From: Tretioscincus oriximinensis
Lineage: Eukaryota > Chordata > Lepidosauria > Squamata > Gymnophthalmidae
Assembly: GCA_022410635.1 (NCBI GenBank)
Contig: JAJVDF010000019.1
Coordinates: forward strand, 3,224,101 to 3,288,100
DNA length: 64,000 nucleotides
Direction: 5' to 3'
The position numbers and the translations under genes were made by a program. A model generated the notes under the pieces. The model was not told the origin of the DNA and did no database searches. It saw nothing but the letters and a program-made list of their open reading frames with translations. How positions within the stretch are numbered: position 1 is the stretch's first letter; each line of letters begins with the position of its first letter. Positions 37,801 to 48,473 of this stretch are shown piece by piece.

Positions 37801-37914
37801 GTCTGAACTGTGAAATCAACTTTAATGACTGCTCCCATAACTACTGTAAAAATAGTTCAACGTGTTTAGATTTGGTTGCAGACTGTTCCTGTGTTTGTCA
37901 TCCAGGCTTCATTG
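37801..37914 (+). CDS. EYS: EGF-like exon, candidate EYS exon (second of three)
   Basis: With the AG at 37,799-37,800 the exon is 114 nt, phase 1-1, donor G|gtgagg. It starts with GLNCE, giving cysteine 6 of the preceding module, then cysteines in NDC, NYC, STC and the cluster ADC-SC-VC, ending HPGFI. The next cysteine is KNC in the third exon. The frame stays open upstream of the AG: three more codons (from 37,792) read FEG and would restore the usual eight residues between cysteines 5 and 6, but the two bases before them are AT, not AG. So either the acceptor has slid by 9 nt or the true junction is non-canonical or misread. The distance from STC to KNC equals the human EYS interval as I recall it. 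The module has one more cysteine than a normal EGF. Confidence 0.68.
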
Positions 37915-38400
37915 GTGAGGCACTGTCTAATGTTTGAAATGAAACAATAAATATTTAAAGGCTCCATTATTTTTTGCAAAATTAAAAGTAAATAACCATC
38001 CATGATCACATTTTATGCATTTTATTATTGCTCATAAAAATAGAATAAGTAACAGACTGCAGTAGGGTCCATCAATTATGTTTCCTAATCCCCTTATTAT
38101 AAGATGAAAAGTTGGAAATGCTGACATTAGTGTTTTCGAGCAAATTGATAGTAACTTTGAAAACTACTTGTAACTTTCTAACAACTAATATGAATCATAC
38201 AAAAAAGTAATGGGAATGTCAGACATATAGAACACAAGCAGTGACTATTTCATTTACAAGAAATACTTTATCCTTTTCTACTGTTCCCAGTAATATGGAT
38301 AAAAATGGGATGAAGTTGTCTAGTAAAGCATTTTGCTTCTTATTAATGAAGGCACTGAAAATGTATAGTCGCTTTTTCCTGCTAGCAGTATTGATACTCA

Positions 38401-39321
38401 GGCTGTGTTCATACACCAAGCTAAAAACCGGAATAAAGCTATATTCCGGGATATAGCAATTGCATCTCCCTTCATGTCATGAAGCTATATTACGGATTAT
38501 ACAACAGTGTATACAACACGTATTNTTGAATTCTTGTCATACGCAGCCAGTTCTGCCGCGTTGCTTCAGCTGTGCCCTCCTTCCAGCCAGCCCTCTGCCT
38601 GCTTTCGGGGCTGCTGGCTGGAGATCAGCAATGTCAAATGGTTCGGCTGAGGCGAGGAGGGGGAGGTGGGGAGGTTGACAGGACATCTGTCAATGTTCCC
38701 CTTCATTTCGTCAAGCTGATCTCCACGCAGCAGCCCCCCAAAGCAGGTGGAGGGCTGGCTGGAAGGATGGCACAGCCGAAGCAATGTGGTGGAGCTAGCT
38801 GCATGTCAGGAGAAGCCTTTTCCTAAGCCCAGGCTGCCCTCTGTCTGCTTACAGGGGCTGCTGCGTGGAGATTGGCTCGGCGAAATGAAGGGGAACATTG
38901 ACAGATGTCCTGTCAACTTCCCCACCTCCTCCTCCTCGCCTCAGCTGAACCATTTGACAGCGTGGATCTCCAGGCAGCAGCCCCCGAAAGCAGCCGGACG
39001 GCACTCTGGCTTAGGAAAAGGCAGGCAGATTTCCCCCACCGAAGCAAGGAGGTGGCACTTCCTCCTGTCATCTCTCCCCTCCTGTCTCTCACACTAATAA
39101 TGTTCACCTGGGAGAGGAAGGGGGTTGGCTCCAAGATGATGGAGGTTGGCTGCGAGATTTAAGGGGTTCTCCACAAAGATGCCTGATNATCCCAGCAATA
39201 GTTTATACTGGGATAAATGGCGTTTATTGCGGAAGGACTGCTGAAACATGCTTAACACATGTGCCCCGACCTTCCTCATGTCACTACAACTGAGGAATAA
39301 AATAGCTGTGTGAACACAGCC
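38401..39321. mobile_element. foldback DNA transposon, 921 bp, Harbinger-like
   Basis: The terminal inverted repeats (ggctgtgttcatacac / gtgtgaacacagcc) are flanked by TCA on both sides, a 3-bp duplication. Inside, two arms of roughly 220 bp (about 38,575-38,790 and 38,800-39,015) are reverse complements centred on 38,795/38,796. Checked anchors: 38,631-38,640 with 38,951-38,960, and 38,691-38,700 with 38,891-38,900. No transposase. Open frames on both strands reflect its GC-rich arms. Confidence 0.75.
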
Positions 39322-40629
39322 TCAGTTCTAGGCACAAAATGTAGTTAGCAGACACTTCAAATATCTCTTCTTATGAACATCTTGGAACTTGTTTTCTCAA
39401 ACTATCAATTTAATGAATGAATTTACATATCTATTCATTTACTTATATTTATAGCTAGGCCTATACCAAAGGTTTCAGTAGAAAAAAAAAACATAACATC
39501 AGTTAAAAGAGGACAGTTAAAAACAGTAACATTTCCTACAAGGTGAGAAGAAATTGGGTCAGCTGAACAGGTATGTCCTCACCAAATTTNAAACATGTAC
39601 AGTGCAGGTGCTTTATGCACTTCATAAAGGATATATTCCATAATCTGAAGACTAACACAGATAAGGGTCTGCCACTCATCCACATCCCTTTGATGAGTGA
39701 GGGTAGTGGGACCAACAAAAGAACCTTATCTTTCCATTTTCCTACCAGAAAAGGATATGCAATGAATTAGGATGAAGGCTAAAATGGTGCACCATACAGA
39801 TACTGCTAGATACTGTATACTAGCATTGAATGCACAAGTGAATACTTAGTGGTGATAGGCAAGTATATAATGTATTTTCAATGGGCTTCATATGCTCAAC
39901 TAAAACAGTTAATTTTTATATAAAAATAGTGTAGAATTACCAAGAGTTGCATAATTTTAAAAAGAAAATCAATTATGATTCCACAACACAAATGCATATC
40001 TCTCTAGAAATTAAACAAAGTGCTTTGTTTACATGAAATCAGAGACATAATTTGTTGAAAGTTCCTCATCTGCAAATAATTAGTAGGATTTTTTTAATTA
40101 GAACCAAAGCTTAAGAGTTGAAATCATCTGGAGAAAATGTGTTCATTCATCAGTTAAGAATAAAATGAGATTGAAACAGATTTGTTTATTATTTTTAGTA
40201 GTTAATATCAGGCAGCTTTTCACATTTCAGTTGATATCCTTTATTTAGGGTACAAGAAGGCAGGAAGAAATATGTAAAATGTTAATGCATCTAAAATTAA
40301 ATTTATCTGTTTTCCAACTATGAATGGCAGTATTTCTTAAGGTAAACTTAAGGGTGGGGAAAACAACAGCAGTAGCTAAAATATTATTATTATAAACATG
40401 CCAATAACGTATGAGTAAAACCAAAACCTTTGCCAGTCAAATATCTACACAAAAATTGTTAAAACTGGGAAGGAAGGAAGATTTTCTTCCCTTGTTTTAT
40501 GATGAACAAAATTTTTAATGCCATAGGTTTACAATGGGGATCTCTTACAAATCCTTTCTTTCTTTACCTATAATAATGAAAAATAAACTCCTTTGAAAAA
40601 GATTCATTATTTTACTGGCTGTACATCAC

Positions 40630-40663
40630 TGAGTCATATGACATAACTATGTCATATGAGTCA
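40630..40663. repeat. 15-bp stem hairpin with two AP-1-like ends
   Basis: tgagtcatatgacat and atgtcatatgagtca with a 4-nt loop and one mismatch. TGAGTCA occurs at both ends. Confidence 0.7.
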
Positions 40664-41119
40664 GATGCTGTTACTTCACTTTCTATCAAACTATCCCAAT
40701 TTTAATAATGGAGGCAGAGAATTTTCAAAATAGATTATTTTTCTTCATCTTATCTTTCTATATATGGTATTGAAACAAAAGGAAATAAATAATTATTGAA
40801 TTAATGGAAAAACCAATAGAGAACAATTTCTTGAATAAGCATTTTGCATTCACTAAGGTATATTGTTTTATCATTCAGGAATTCTTTCTTGGGCTGGGTT
40901 CAATTATAATGAAAGGGACATCTTGAAGGTACTTTAGATAGTCATGGTCTCAACACTTTTTCATCTGTGCAGAGTGTTTATGTAGATATATGGACAGACT
41001 GGTGTATGAACTGCTCATTCTCAAAAGGCTGCATCAAAACATCACTTATTCATTCCAAGTAACCCATGCACCCAATCAAAGGCTCCTACAAAACTCCACA
41101 GTCATGGAATAAGATGCCA

Positions 41120-42222
41120 GACCTTGTCCTGGATTGGAAACTGGCTAAAGGACAGAGGGTAGTAGTGAATGGACAGTTTAAGGAAGGAGGTGAAAAGTGA
41201 AGCACCCCAAGGGTCAGTACTGTGACCTCTGCTTTTCAATATATTCATAAATGATCTGAATGATAGTGAAGTAGCCAAGTTTGCTGATGGCACTAAACTG
41301 TTCAAGGTAGTGAAAACTGAAGCAAGGAGCTTCAGAGTAATCTATTGAAATTGAGTGAGTGGGCAACAAAGTGGCAAATGCATTTCAACTTAAGTTCAAA
41401 GTCATGCACATTGGGGCAAAGAACCCCAAATATGCCTACCAACTAATGGGTACCATGCTCGTTGTGACCAAGTCCGTGAATTTGGGAGGCATTCTATCCA
41501 GGAAGTGGTTGAATTGCCCAATAAGGGACCAGTGCAAAATCTAGAGATGTTTCTGGATTCTGTGCTGATGCTTGAGGATCAGGTGGAAGTGATGGCCAAG
41601 AGCGCCTACTTTCAACTACGTCTGGTTTGCTAGTTGTGGCCACTTCTGAACAGGGATGACCTAGTCACGGTAACCCATGCTCTGGTAACTTCTAGATTGG
41701 ACTATTGTAATGCACTCTATATGGTTTGAAAGCTGCTAGACTACAGGCAGGAACATATGGTTGGGCAAATATACTGGCCTTGAAAGAGTTGCACTGGCTG
41801 TCAATTTGCTATTGAGCCAAATTTAGGGTATTAGCACTAACCTATAAGGTCATTTAATAAATTGGACCCCAAATATCTACAGGAATGTTTTCCCCCATAT
41901 CAACCTGTCAATCCTTTAAGGTCTGTAGAGGAGACCATTTTGCCTGTGCTACCTCTCTCAGTGGCAAAGAGGGTGGGAACCTGGGATAGGTCTTCCTCTG
42001 TGGCAGCTCCCAGACTATGGAGCAGTCTCCCCACTGAGGTGCATCAATCACCATCTCTATATGCATTCAGGAAATGCTTGAAGACTCATNTCTTTAACCT
42101 GGCCTTTGACTGAAAAAAGTGTTCTCCATTCCTTACTTTCAGATATTGCTGTTTTAATATGTTAATTTGGCTTTTATTGTTAATCTTTGAGTATAGGGTA
42201 AAATGGAAATAAATAAATAAGA
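41120..42222 (+). mobile_element. CR1 RT fragment fused to an L2 3' end
   Basis: 41,120-41,470 is CR1-type reverse transcriptase (QGSVL-stop-PLLFNIFINDL, FADGT in place of the catalytic ADD, KCKVMHIGAKNP). At about 41,470 it switches to L2: REFGRHSIQEVVELPNKG, SAYFQLRLV, RLDYCNALYM, DPKYLQECF, ending in 'gagtatagggtaaaatgg' and aaataaataaa. It has stops and frameshifts, and CR1 does not resume after the L2 end. Confidence 0.7.
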
Positions 42223-42780
42223 TGGCAACCACATGATCTAAGTCCAAAATCACCGTTATGGACATCACTTGCTATTCACTGTCCCTAGTAAGAAAAATGA
42301 TTTCCGGGACCAATGTACACACTTGGGATCATGTTTGGCATTATGGTTAGGAGAGAGGACGGGTGAAGGCAGATGGGAAGAAGAGATAGTTCATTTTATA
42401 AAAACAATCCTTTCTATTGATAAATACAGATTGCAGTGCAATTGCCTAAATTACCATTTTGGTCTAGTTGCTGCTTCTGAAAATAGAACTATTAGAACAT
42501 CTCTAATTAAGGTCCTGGTTACTTTAAATTTTAATCCAGTTTCAGCACATTTTCAGAGTGAGAGAACCAATCAACAAAATGAAAAGTTGTGTTATTTCAG
42601 TATTTTCTAATTCAGAAAATATGCTTTTGGTTTAGATAATGTGGAAAGAGAATTACTAATCATTTTGTTGCTATAAATTTACTTTTCTAATCATTTTTCC
42701 TTTCTAATAATGGAGTTAAGCTGCAAAAAATCTCCTAGCAGAGCCTTATTTGTGATTTACTACCAAGCAAGGATATAGGA

Positions 42781-43022
42781 CTAGACAGGTTTATGGATAC
42801 CAAGGGTATAAATGGGTACTAGGATGGATGTCTGGATGCTGCCTCCAGGATGAAGCAACAGATAGTGCCCCTGAATTGCCATTTGTAGGGAGTAATGAAC
42901 AGATGCATAATTTGCTTTCCTCTGTTCGGACTGCCCAGGTGCATCTGGTGGGCCTCTGTGTGACACAAAATTCTGGACTAGTTGGACTCTGGCCCGGTGG
43001 CTCTTCTTATGTTCTTAATGCA
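42781..43022 (-). repeat. AACATAAGA-type interspersed repeat, antisense
   Basis: The reverse complement contains 'taagaacataagaagagccac', 'ccagaattttgtgtcacaca' and 'catttatacccttgg' in family order. Confidence 0.8.
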
Positions 43023-43421
43023 TCCATATTAAATTTCCCTTTGTGTTTCTTTTATGTAAAAAATATTAATTTGCTTTCTTGTCTAAAGCTATAAATTTAT
43101 TTCAATTTTAAGGCTGATTTTTACTGTATGTCAATTATAATTATAGCAATGGTATTTGTAATAAGTTCAATATCTACTGGCAAACATTTTCTTGTTAGCT
43201 TTGGTGTAATCCTACCCGTAAAACATTTAATTTATTTAACTACTCTCTATGATCTATTTAAAAATCCTTCCTTTAAAGTTGTCAGACAGACATATAATAT
43301 AATGTTCCCAAACAGCAAAAGTTAAATTATGTAGTTGTCGCTTGGATTATGAAGTAGCTTTTTTGCTATCCCAAACCTTATGTGATTTATAGTTTTAATG
43401 TTTCATTTTCTTTTCTGTCAG

Positions 43422-43526
43422 ACAAAAACTGCTCAACGGACATTGATGAATGTGCCTTCAAACCCTGCAAAAATGGAGCTAGTTGCCATAATTTGACTGG
43501 TGAATTTTACTGTGATTGTTTGCCAG
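43422..43526 (+). CDS. EYS: EGF-like exon, candidate EYS exon (third of three)
   Basis: The exon is 105 nt (35 codons), phase 1-1, preceded by a strong polypyrimidine tract ending in tcag, with donor G|gtagga. It opens with DKNC (cysteine 6 of the previous module; with exon two's end the loop is a regular eight residues) and continues with TDIDEC, a calcium-binding-type EGF start, then KPC, KNGASC, FYC and DC, stopping at LPG. It should be followed by an exon opening with an aromatic-x-G-x-x-C pattern; none was seen in the remaining 20 kb, which fits the very large introns of EYS. Spacing and the CKNG-x-[ST]-C core match a human EYS module as I remember it. Confidence 0.75.
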
Positions 43527-44007
43527 GTAGGAGCTCAGGTGGTACGTGGATGAAGAGTTAAGACAAATGTTCAGGACAAAAATAGAACTAATTTCTTCAG
43601 ATGCATTATTTTAGATTCAAATTTGTATGCCCTGTGCTACTGCCCCCATCACCCACACATAGCAACTATATAAATGTTCCTGCAATACACAGCACATTTA
43701 TTATTATAACAGCATCCTTTCCTTTATGAATTTGCTTGCAGACCATGCCACCTGAATACCTTTTTTGGAAATGAGGTATTGCATACTAATGAAGAAAAGT
43801 TACTTTATACGAAAATATCAACTACATTCAAAATATATCTTGCAGGCTGTTCCAGCTTCTAACATGGTTAACTATCCAGTAAACTGATTCACAAAACACA
43901 GGCTTCAGGAACATGGGGGCTAAAGTCTGTAATGTGAGAAACAATTGCGGAACGTTGCTAACACATGCATTTGTAAATCCACATAGAATCAGTGGGACAA
44001 CTAACGT

Positions 44008-44102
44008 AGTAAATATTGAGCATGCTCAGCCAGTGATTCTGTGCCGGCGTGCAAGATAACTAACCAGGAAGTAAATACTGAGCATGCTCAGCCAGTGATT
44101 CT
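44008..44102 (+). repeat. 33-bp direct repeat, two copies, period 62
   Basis: agtaaatattgagcatgctc... at 44,008-44,040 recurs at 44,070-44,102 with one base change. Each copy contains the 12-bp palindrome tgagcatgctca. Confidence 0.85.
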
Positions 44103-46042
44103 TCCTGGCATAATCCAATTAAGGAGTGGTGCATAGGAAGGCTTCTCACCTCCCCAGCTGCAGACACGGCAATTTAGCAAACCATCAGCTAAAAGAATAT
44201 TGTGAATCAAAGGACAATTTTCCTAGTGCAATGTAATATCACTACCATCGCGGTAGGAAAGTCTCATGTGCCTGCAGTCATAACTTCTGAATAATTTGAT
44301 TGTGGTACCATCACTGACACAACAGTTTAGAAGGAAAATAAAATTGACTGCTCCAAGTCATACCACAAGTGAATGCAGGCTGAAATCAGGTTTCTGCAAA
44401 GCATAACAAAAAAGGAAATAAAATCCCCAAAAGAATATGGAACATTATCTACCTGCATAAGGAAGGAAGATGTGAAAAATGGAAGTAAGGAAGGTAGGCA
44501 TTCCAATGGAGAATGCAATGAAATTACTGCCAGTAACAGATTTGTAAGGGTGGATCCCCAATTAGTTTAAAAGGGGGCCTCTGTGCATTCAAGAAGTTCC
44601 CACTTTCACGCTGCTGTTTTAAAGTGTGATCATTCATAGAGGCATCTCTAAAGCACGACAGTTTGTTGTCCCCTGCATAGAGGAAGCACAGAAAATGACA
44701 TGTCCTCATTGTTACACAGTTGGGGAGAGCCTCACCCATCTTCATGGAACAGAGTCACGTATCCTTGAAGTTAGGGTGTGGCCTGAGATTGAATTAGATT
44801 TTTAATGTTCCACATTTTGTATACCAGAAAGAGAGAAGGAGAAGTTTTTAAAACAAGCTATTTATAGCAGGTTTTTCATGGAGCAGGAGAATAGGAAGGA
44901 ACTGTTGAAAACCATCTCTAAAATAAAATTCTGCAAACAATCTTTTCCAGAGCAAAATTCTACTTTTTTTTAGTACATAGTTTTATTTTATTGATCTAAA
45001 TGTGGAAGATCCAAATAAACTGGAGTTGCCAACTTACTGTTTACATATGCAATAGCNTATCATTTCCAGAAGATTTGCTTTAGAAAGCCCATGTGAAAAT
45101 GAGTTGTTGAGACATTTTAGAAAGTTTCACATGCATTAGGCAATCAGAAATGAGGCAGATAGCCCNAGTGAACCAAGCAAACAATTTATGTGCATATTCA
45201 TGATTTAGAGAAGGCAGTGAGTAATGAAGAAAAATTAGCATAACCTACACAGCTTTCATAGGTTGTTTNGTCTACAGAGAATTCCCTGTTTTCAGAAGCA
45301 ATGTTAGAGGAATGGACAGAATGATTTCAAAGCTGACTGATACAAAGCACAGGAGAATTGTCTACCATTCAGTTTACCACAGTGTGCCAGTTACTTTCTT
45401 TGGGGAGAACAAACAAATATATATAAATAATCATTCCCAGTCCTGCAGTTGAGACAAAAAACCCATTTACTCTCCCTTGANTTATTCTGTGCTGCTATGA
45501 TTCTTCTCACCTTCTTTCTTCAATATATACCCAGGAAGACTTTTTGCACTTAGACTGGGGAGTCGTCCAAACAATCAGCAGGAAGAGAGCATTCACATTG
45601 CTAGTTGTTTCATTATTCCACAGTTGCTCCAAAAGCATGATTGAATTTTACCTTAAACTTGCCTTGCATGATCTGATTTTGCGTAATCCAGAATCATTCC
45701 TATAATCTATGTGTTATGCAACATGTTTCCACCCAGTTACAGTGGGAGTAGGAAAAGCCTTGCACACAGAAAAGCTAGAAAATACAGTCTTCTTAGCTGC
45801 TTCTCTTGGGCTAAAAGCTGGGATGCATCTCTCTGGAGACATGCAAAAGATAATAAACAGTGATGAGAATAATTCCCAGATACCATTTTCTGAGGGTAAG
45901 TGCAAACATGCACTTTGTGTATTTTGGAAGCAGCTATAAGATTGTAGTCTAAATAGATTTATGATCAAATATCGCTTTCTTCAAAATATTACATTTCTAG
46001 TTTACTTTGTATATTCNATTGCTACTGAAGTTTTTAAAAACA

Positions 46043-46062
46043 NACACATACACACACACATA
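46043..46062. repeat. CA microsatellite
   Basis: Short (ca)n/(ta)n run next to a T/A-rich stretch. Confidence 0.85.
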
Positions 46063-46819
46063 TATAAAACCTCATGTTTATTTTCAGTGCCATTCTTATA
46101 GCAAACATATAGCTCAAAATGGTTCATAAGTCTTATTCATGACACATACAGCTTTATAAAAGCAGTTAAGAGCAACCCCTTCAGACTGAATTTACCATCA
46201 GTGGACGAAGTTGTTCACTTTTTCATTCATTGTAGCAAATGTTTGAATTCTGGTTTGTTATATGTATAACACTGAATAAAGACCAAAGAGATTAAGCTTG
46301 TCTTTGAGATACGCATATGGCAGTCATCAAAGCAATATAATATAATGTTGACTATTTCACAGAGATAAAAAAGTGTGCATGAGAGAATTTTATTTGTTCA
46401 TTTATTTTCTAGTTTCCATTCCATTACAATAGCAATATATTTTTTCCAGAGCTGAATGTTCATACATTTTGAAATTTCAGGCACTCAGAACACTGGAAGT
46501 GTTTTATTTGATAAATATATAGTTATGTTTTTATTTATGTTCATAGCTCTAGAAATAAAATATAAATAAATAACATAATAAAAAGAACTGGAAACTGACA
46601 GAAACTCAATCCACGGGGATGCCTAATAGTTTTTCTTTCTTTTAATTTTTCCCAGTCATGTATTTCATTTTGTATCTGGATGTATGAGTATAAAAGTTTA
46701 TGTGGTAAACCTTATAATACAATTGTGATATAAATGAGAAGATTTAGATTAGTGGTTCTCAAAAGTGAACCTCTATTCACATGGATAAAGCCTAAAAAGA
46801 TTCACTGTTAAAATTCAAA

Positions 46820-46935
46820 GCAAGAGGCCGAACATGGCGTCGGCCTCTTGCTTTATACCCGGCGACGCGCCGGAAGCATGTCACCGGAAGCCGCCATGTT
46901 TTTTGAGGTCAAATTTGACCTCAAAAAACATGGCG
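46820..46935. repeat. pair of GC-flanked palindromes, possible foldback element
   Basis: A 12-bp stem with 8-nt loop at 46,820-46,851 (gcaagaggccga / tcggcctcttgc) is followed by a perfect 44-bp palindrome at 46,892-46,935 centred on aaa|ttt. The unit is CpG-rich compared with its flanks and carries 'catggcg' four times in either sense. Element ends were not found; the GC-rich part runs to about 46,990. Confidence 0.8.
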
Positions 46936-47493
46936 CCGCCCATGCGTCCGACTCCTGGGCGCGCGCCGGCTACCAGCGGCTCCCCTTATGCAGGGCCGCT
47001 TCCTTTCTCAAATTGCTCCTCTAAAAAAAATCAAATTTCTCCCCTGTGGGGCATGTGCCCCAGGCAGATGAAGTTAAGGCTCATGATGTTTAGTTGATCA
47101 CTTGTAATGATTTTGAAAAACAAAAGTTTGTTGTTGTTTGCTTCACACAATTAAAAATAAAAAATAATGTAAAAAATTAATATTAAAATCTACAAATAAG
47201 AATTGCAAACCATCATGCAAAGGATGGACAAACTGTCTTGTCACCACAAGTTCAGGTAAAAAGATACATTTTCACCAAGCTGTACACAGTAATCCTATTG
47301 CCTTGTTATTTATGTGCTACTCTAAAAGAATACTTTATTACTTTGCTATTCAAGAGCATAATGTTTACATCCAGTTATGTTGCACATAAATTACTGGAAT
47401 TGCACATAAATTGAAATTACAAAGATGGTATTATATATTAAGTCATTTAAAATCAATGTGTGTAGCATCACCTTGTTTTACCTACCTTTCAAG

Positions 47494-47577
47494 AAAGTCA
47501 CCATGAACATCATTTTTCTTTTAAGACAAAATTAAAAAGTCACTATGAACATCATTTTCTTTTAAAGTAAGATTAAA
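47494..47577 (+). repeat. 42-bp tandem duplication
   Basis: 'aaagtcaccatgaacatcat' starts at 47,494 and, with small changes, again at 47,536. Confidence 0.8.
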
Positions 47578-47819
47578 AGAAAGCTGACATTAGGCTTTAA
47601 GCCTTAGATTTTGAAGATATAATTCAATGTTAGGATGTGTAAATCTTGATCAGATCACAAATGACAATGTAATGATTGGTCATTGTATAAAGAAGCAAAT
47701 TATTTTGGCTAATAATTTTGACTTTAAAAATCATACTTCCTTATCTTCTATACATCTATAATTAAAAGAATATCATGCTCAACTGAGAGCTGTTATAGAT
47801 TACTGGTGTAGCAACTGCA

Positions 47820-48473
47820 TGAAAAGCAAAGGATTGCAGATTTTATTGGCATTGATATTATTGGCATAACTGAAACCTGGTGAACAGAAGAAAACCAGCG
47901 GGATACAGTTATCCCAGGTTACAGACTATACAGAAAAATAGGAAAAAGAGAACTGGTGATGATGTAGCCTTATATGTTAAAGACGAGATTGAATCTACAA
48001 ACTGGAATTTCCAAGTAAAACAAACCCATCCACAGAAGTACTATGGATAACATTATCAGGTCAGAAAGCAAGTCTAATATTGAGAATATGCTACCTGTCT
48101 CCTAAGCAAACAACTGAAGCGACACTGATTTGGAACATGAGGTCATCGACACTTCCAAAGAGAGAATAATAGTCATAATGGGAAACTTCAACTATCCACA
48201 CATAGATTGGGTAAATTATTTTTCAACTTGTAAAAAAGAAATAAAATTCCTAGACATACTAAGTGATTGCTCCCTAGAGCAGGTGGTTTTAGAATCTATC
48301 AGGAGCAAGGGAATCCTGGATTTAGTCATAATTAACGAACAAGATCTGATACAAGATGTAATTGTAACTGATCCTATAGAAAACAGTGACCATAACACAG
48401 TAACGTTCAGCTTGAACATGGATAGCAAACTGTCAAGCAGTTCTAACACAGAAACCTTAAATTTTCACAAAGG
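47820..48473 (+). mobile_element. CR1-like LINE, 5' (endonuclease) part
   Basis: The first 300 bp encode broken pieces such as IIGITETW, followed by an open stretch (48,139-48,473) with MGNFNYPHIDW, ILDLVIIN and SDHNTV. This is the apurinic-endonuclease domain of CR1-type LINEs. It stops abruptly where an L2 sequence begins; the CR1 resumes at 49,767. Confidence 0.65.

Larger units (their letters stand above)
37915..43421 (+). other. intron between EGF exons two and three
   Basis: This is a 5.5-kb intron bounded by gtgagg and tcag. It contains a 0.92-kb foldback transposon (38.4-39.3 kb), a CR1/L2 composite (41.1-42.2 kb) and an antisense AACATAAGA-type repeat (42.8-43.0 kb). The stretches 39,324-41,100 and 42,223-42,780 are AT-rich with no recognisable gene, apart from a 15-bp hairpin near 40,646. 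Confidence 0.6.

Noticed and set aside
38460..39162. Multiple frames of 70-116 codons
   Set aside because: They lie in the inverted arms of the foldback element and mirror each other.
46834..47097. 87-codon frame starting in a CpG-rich patch
   Set aside because: It runs through two palindromes; no homology recognised.
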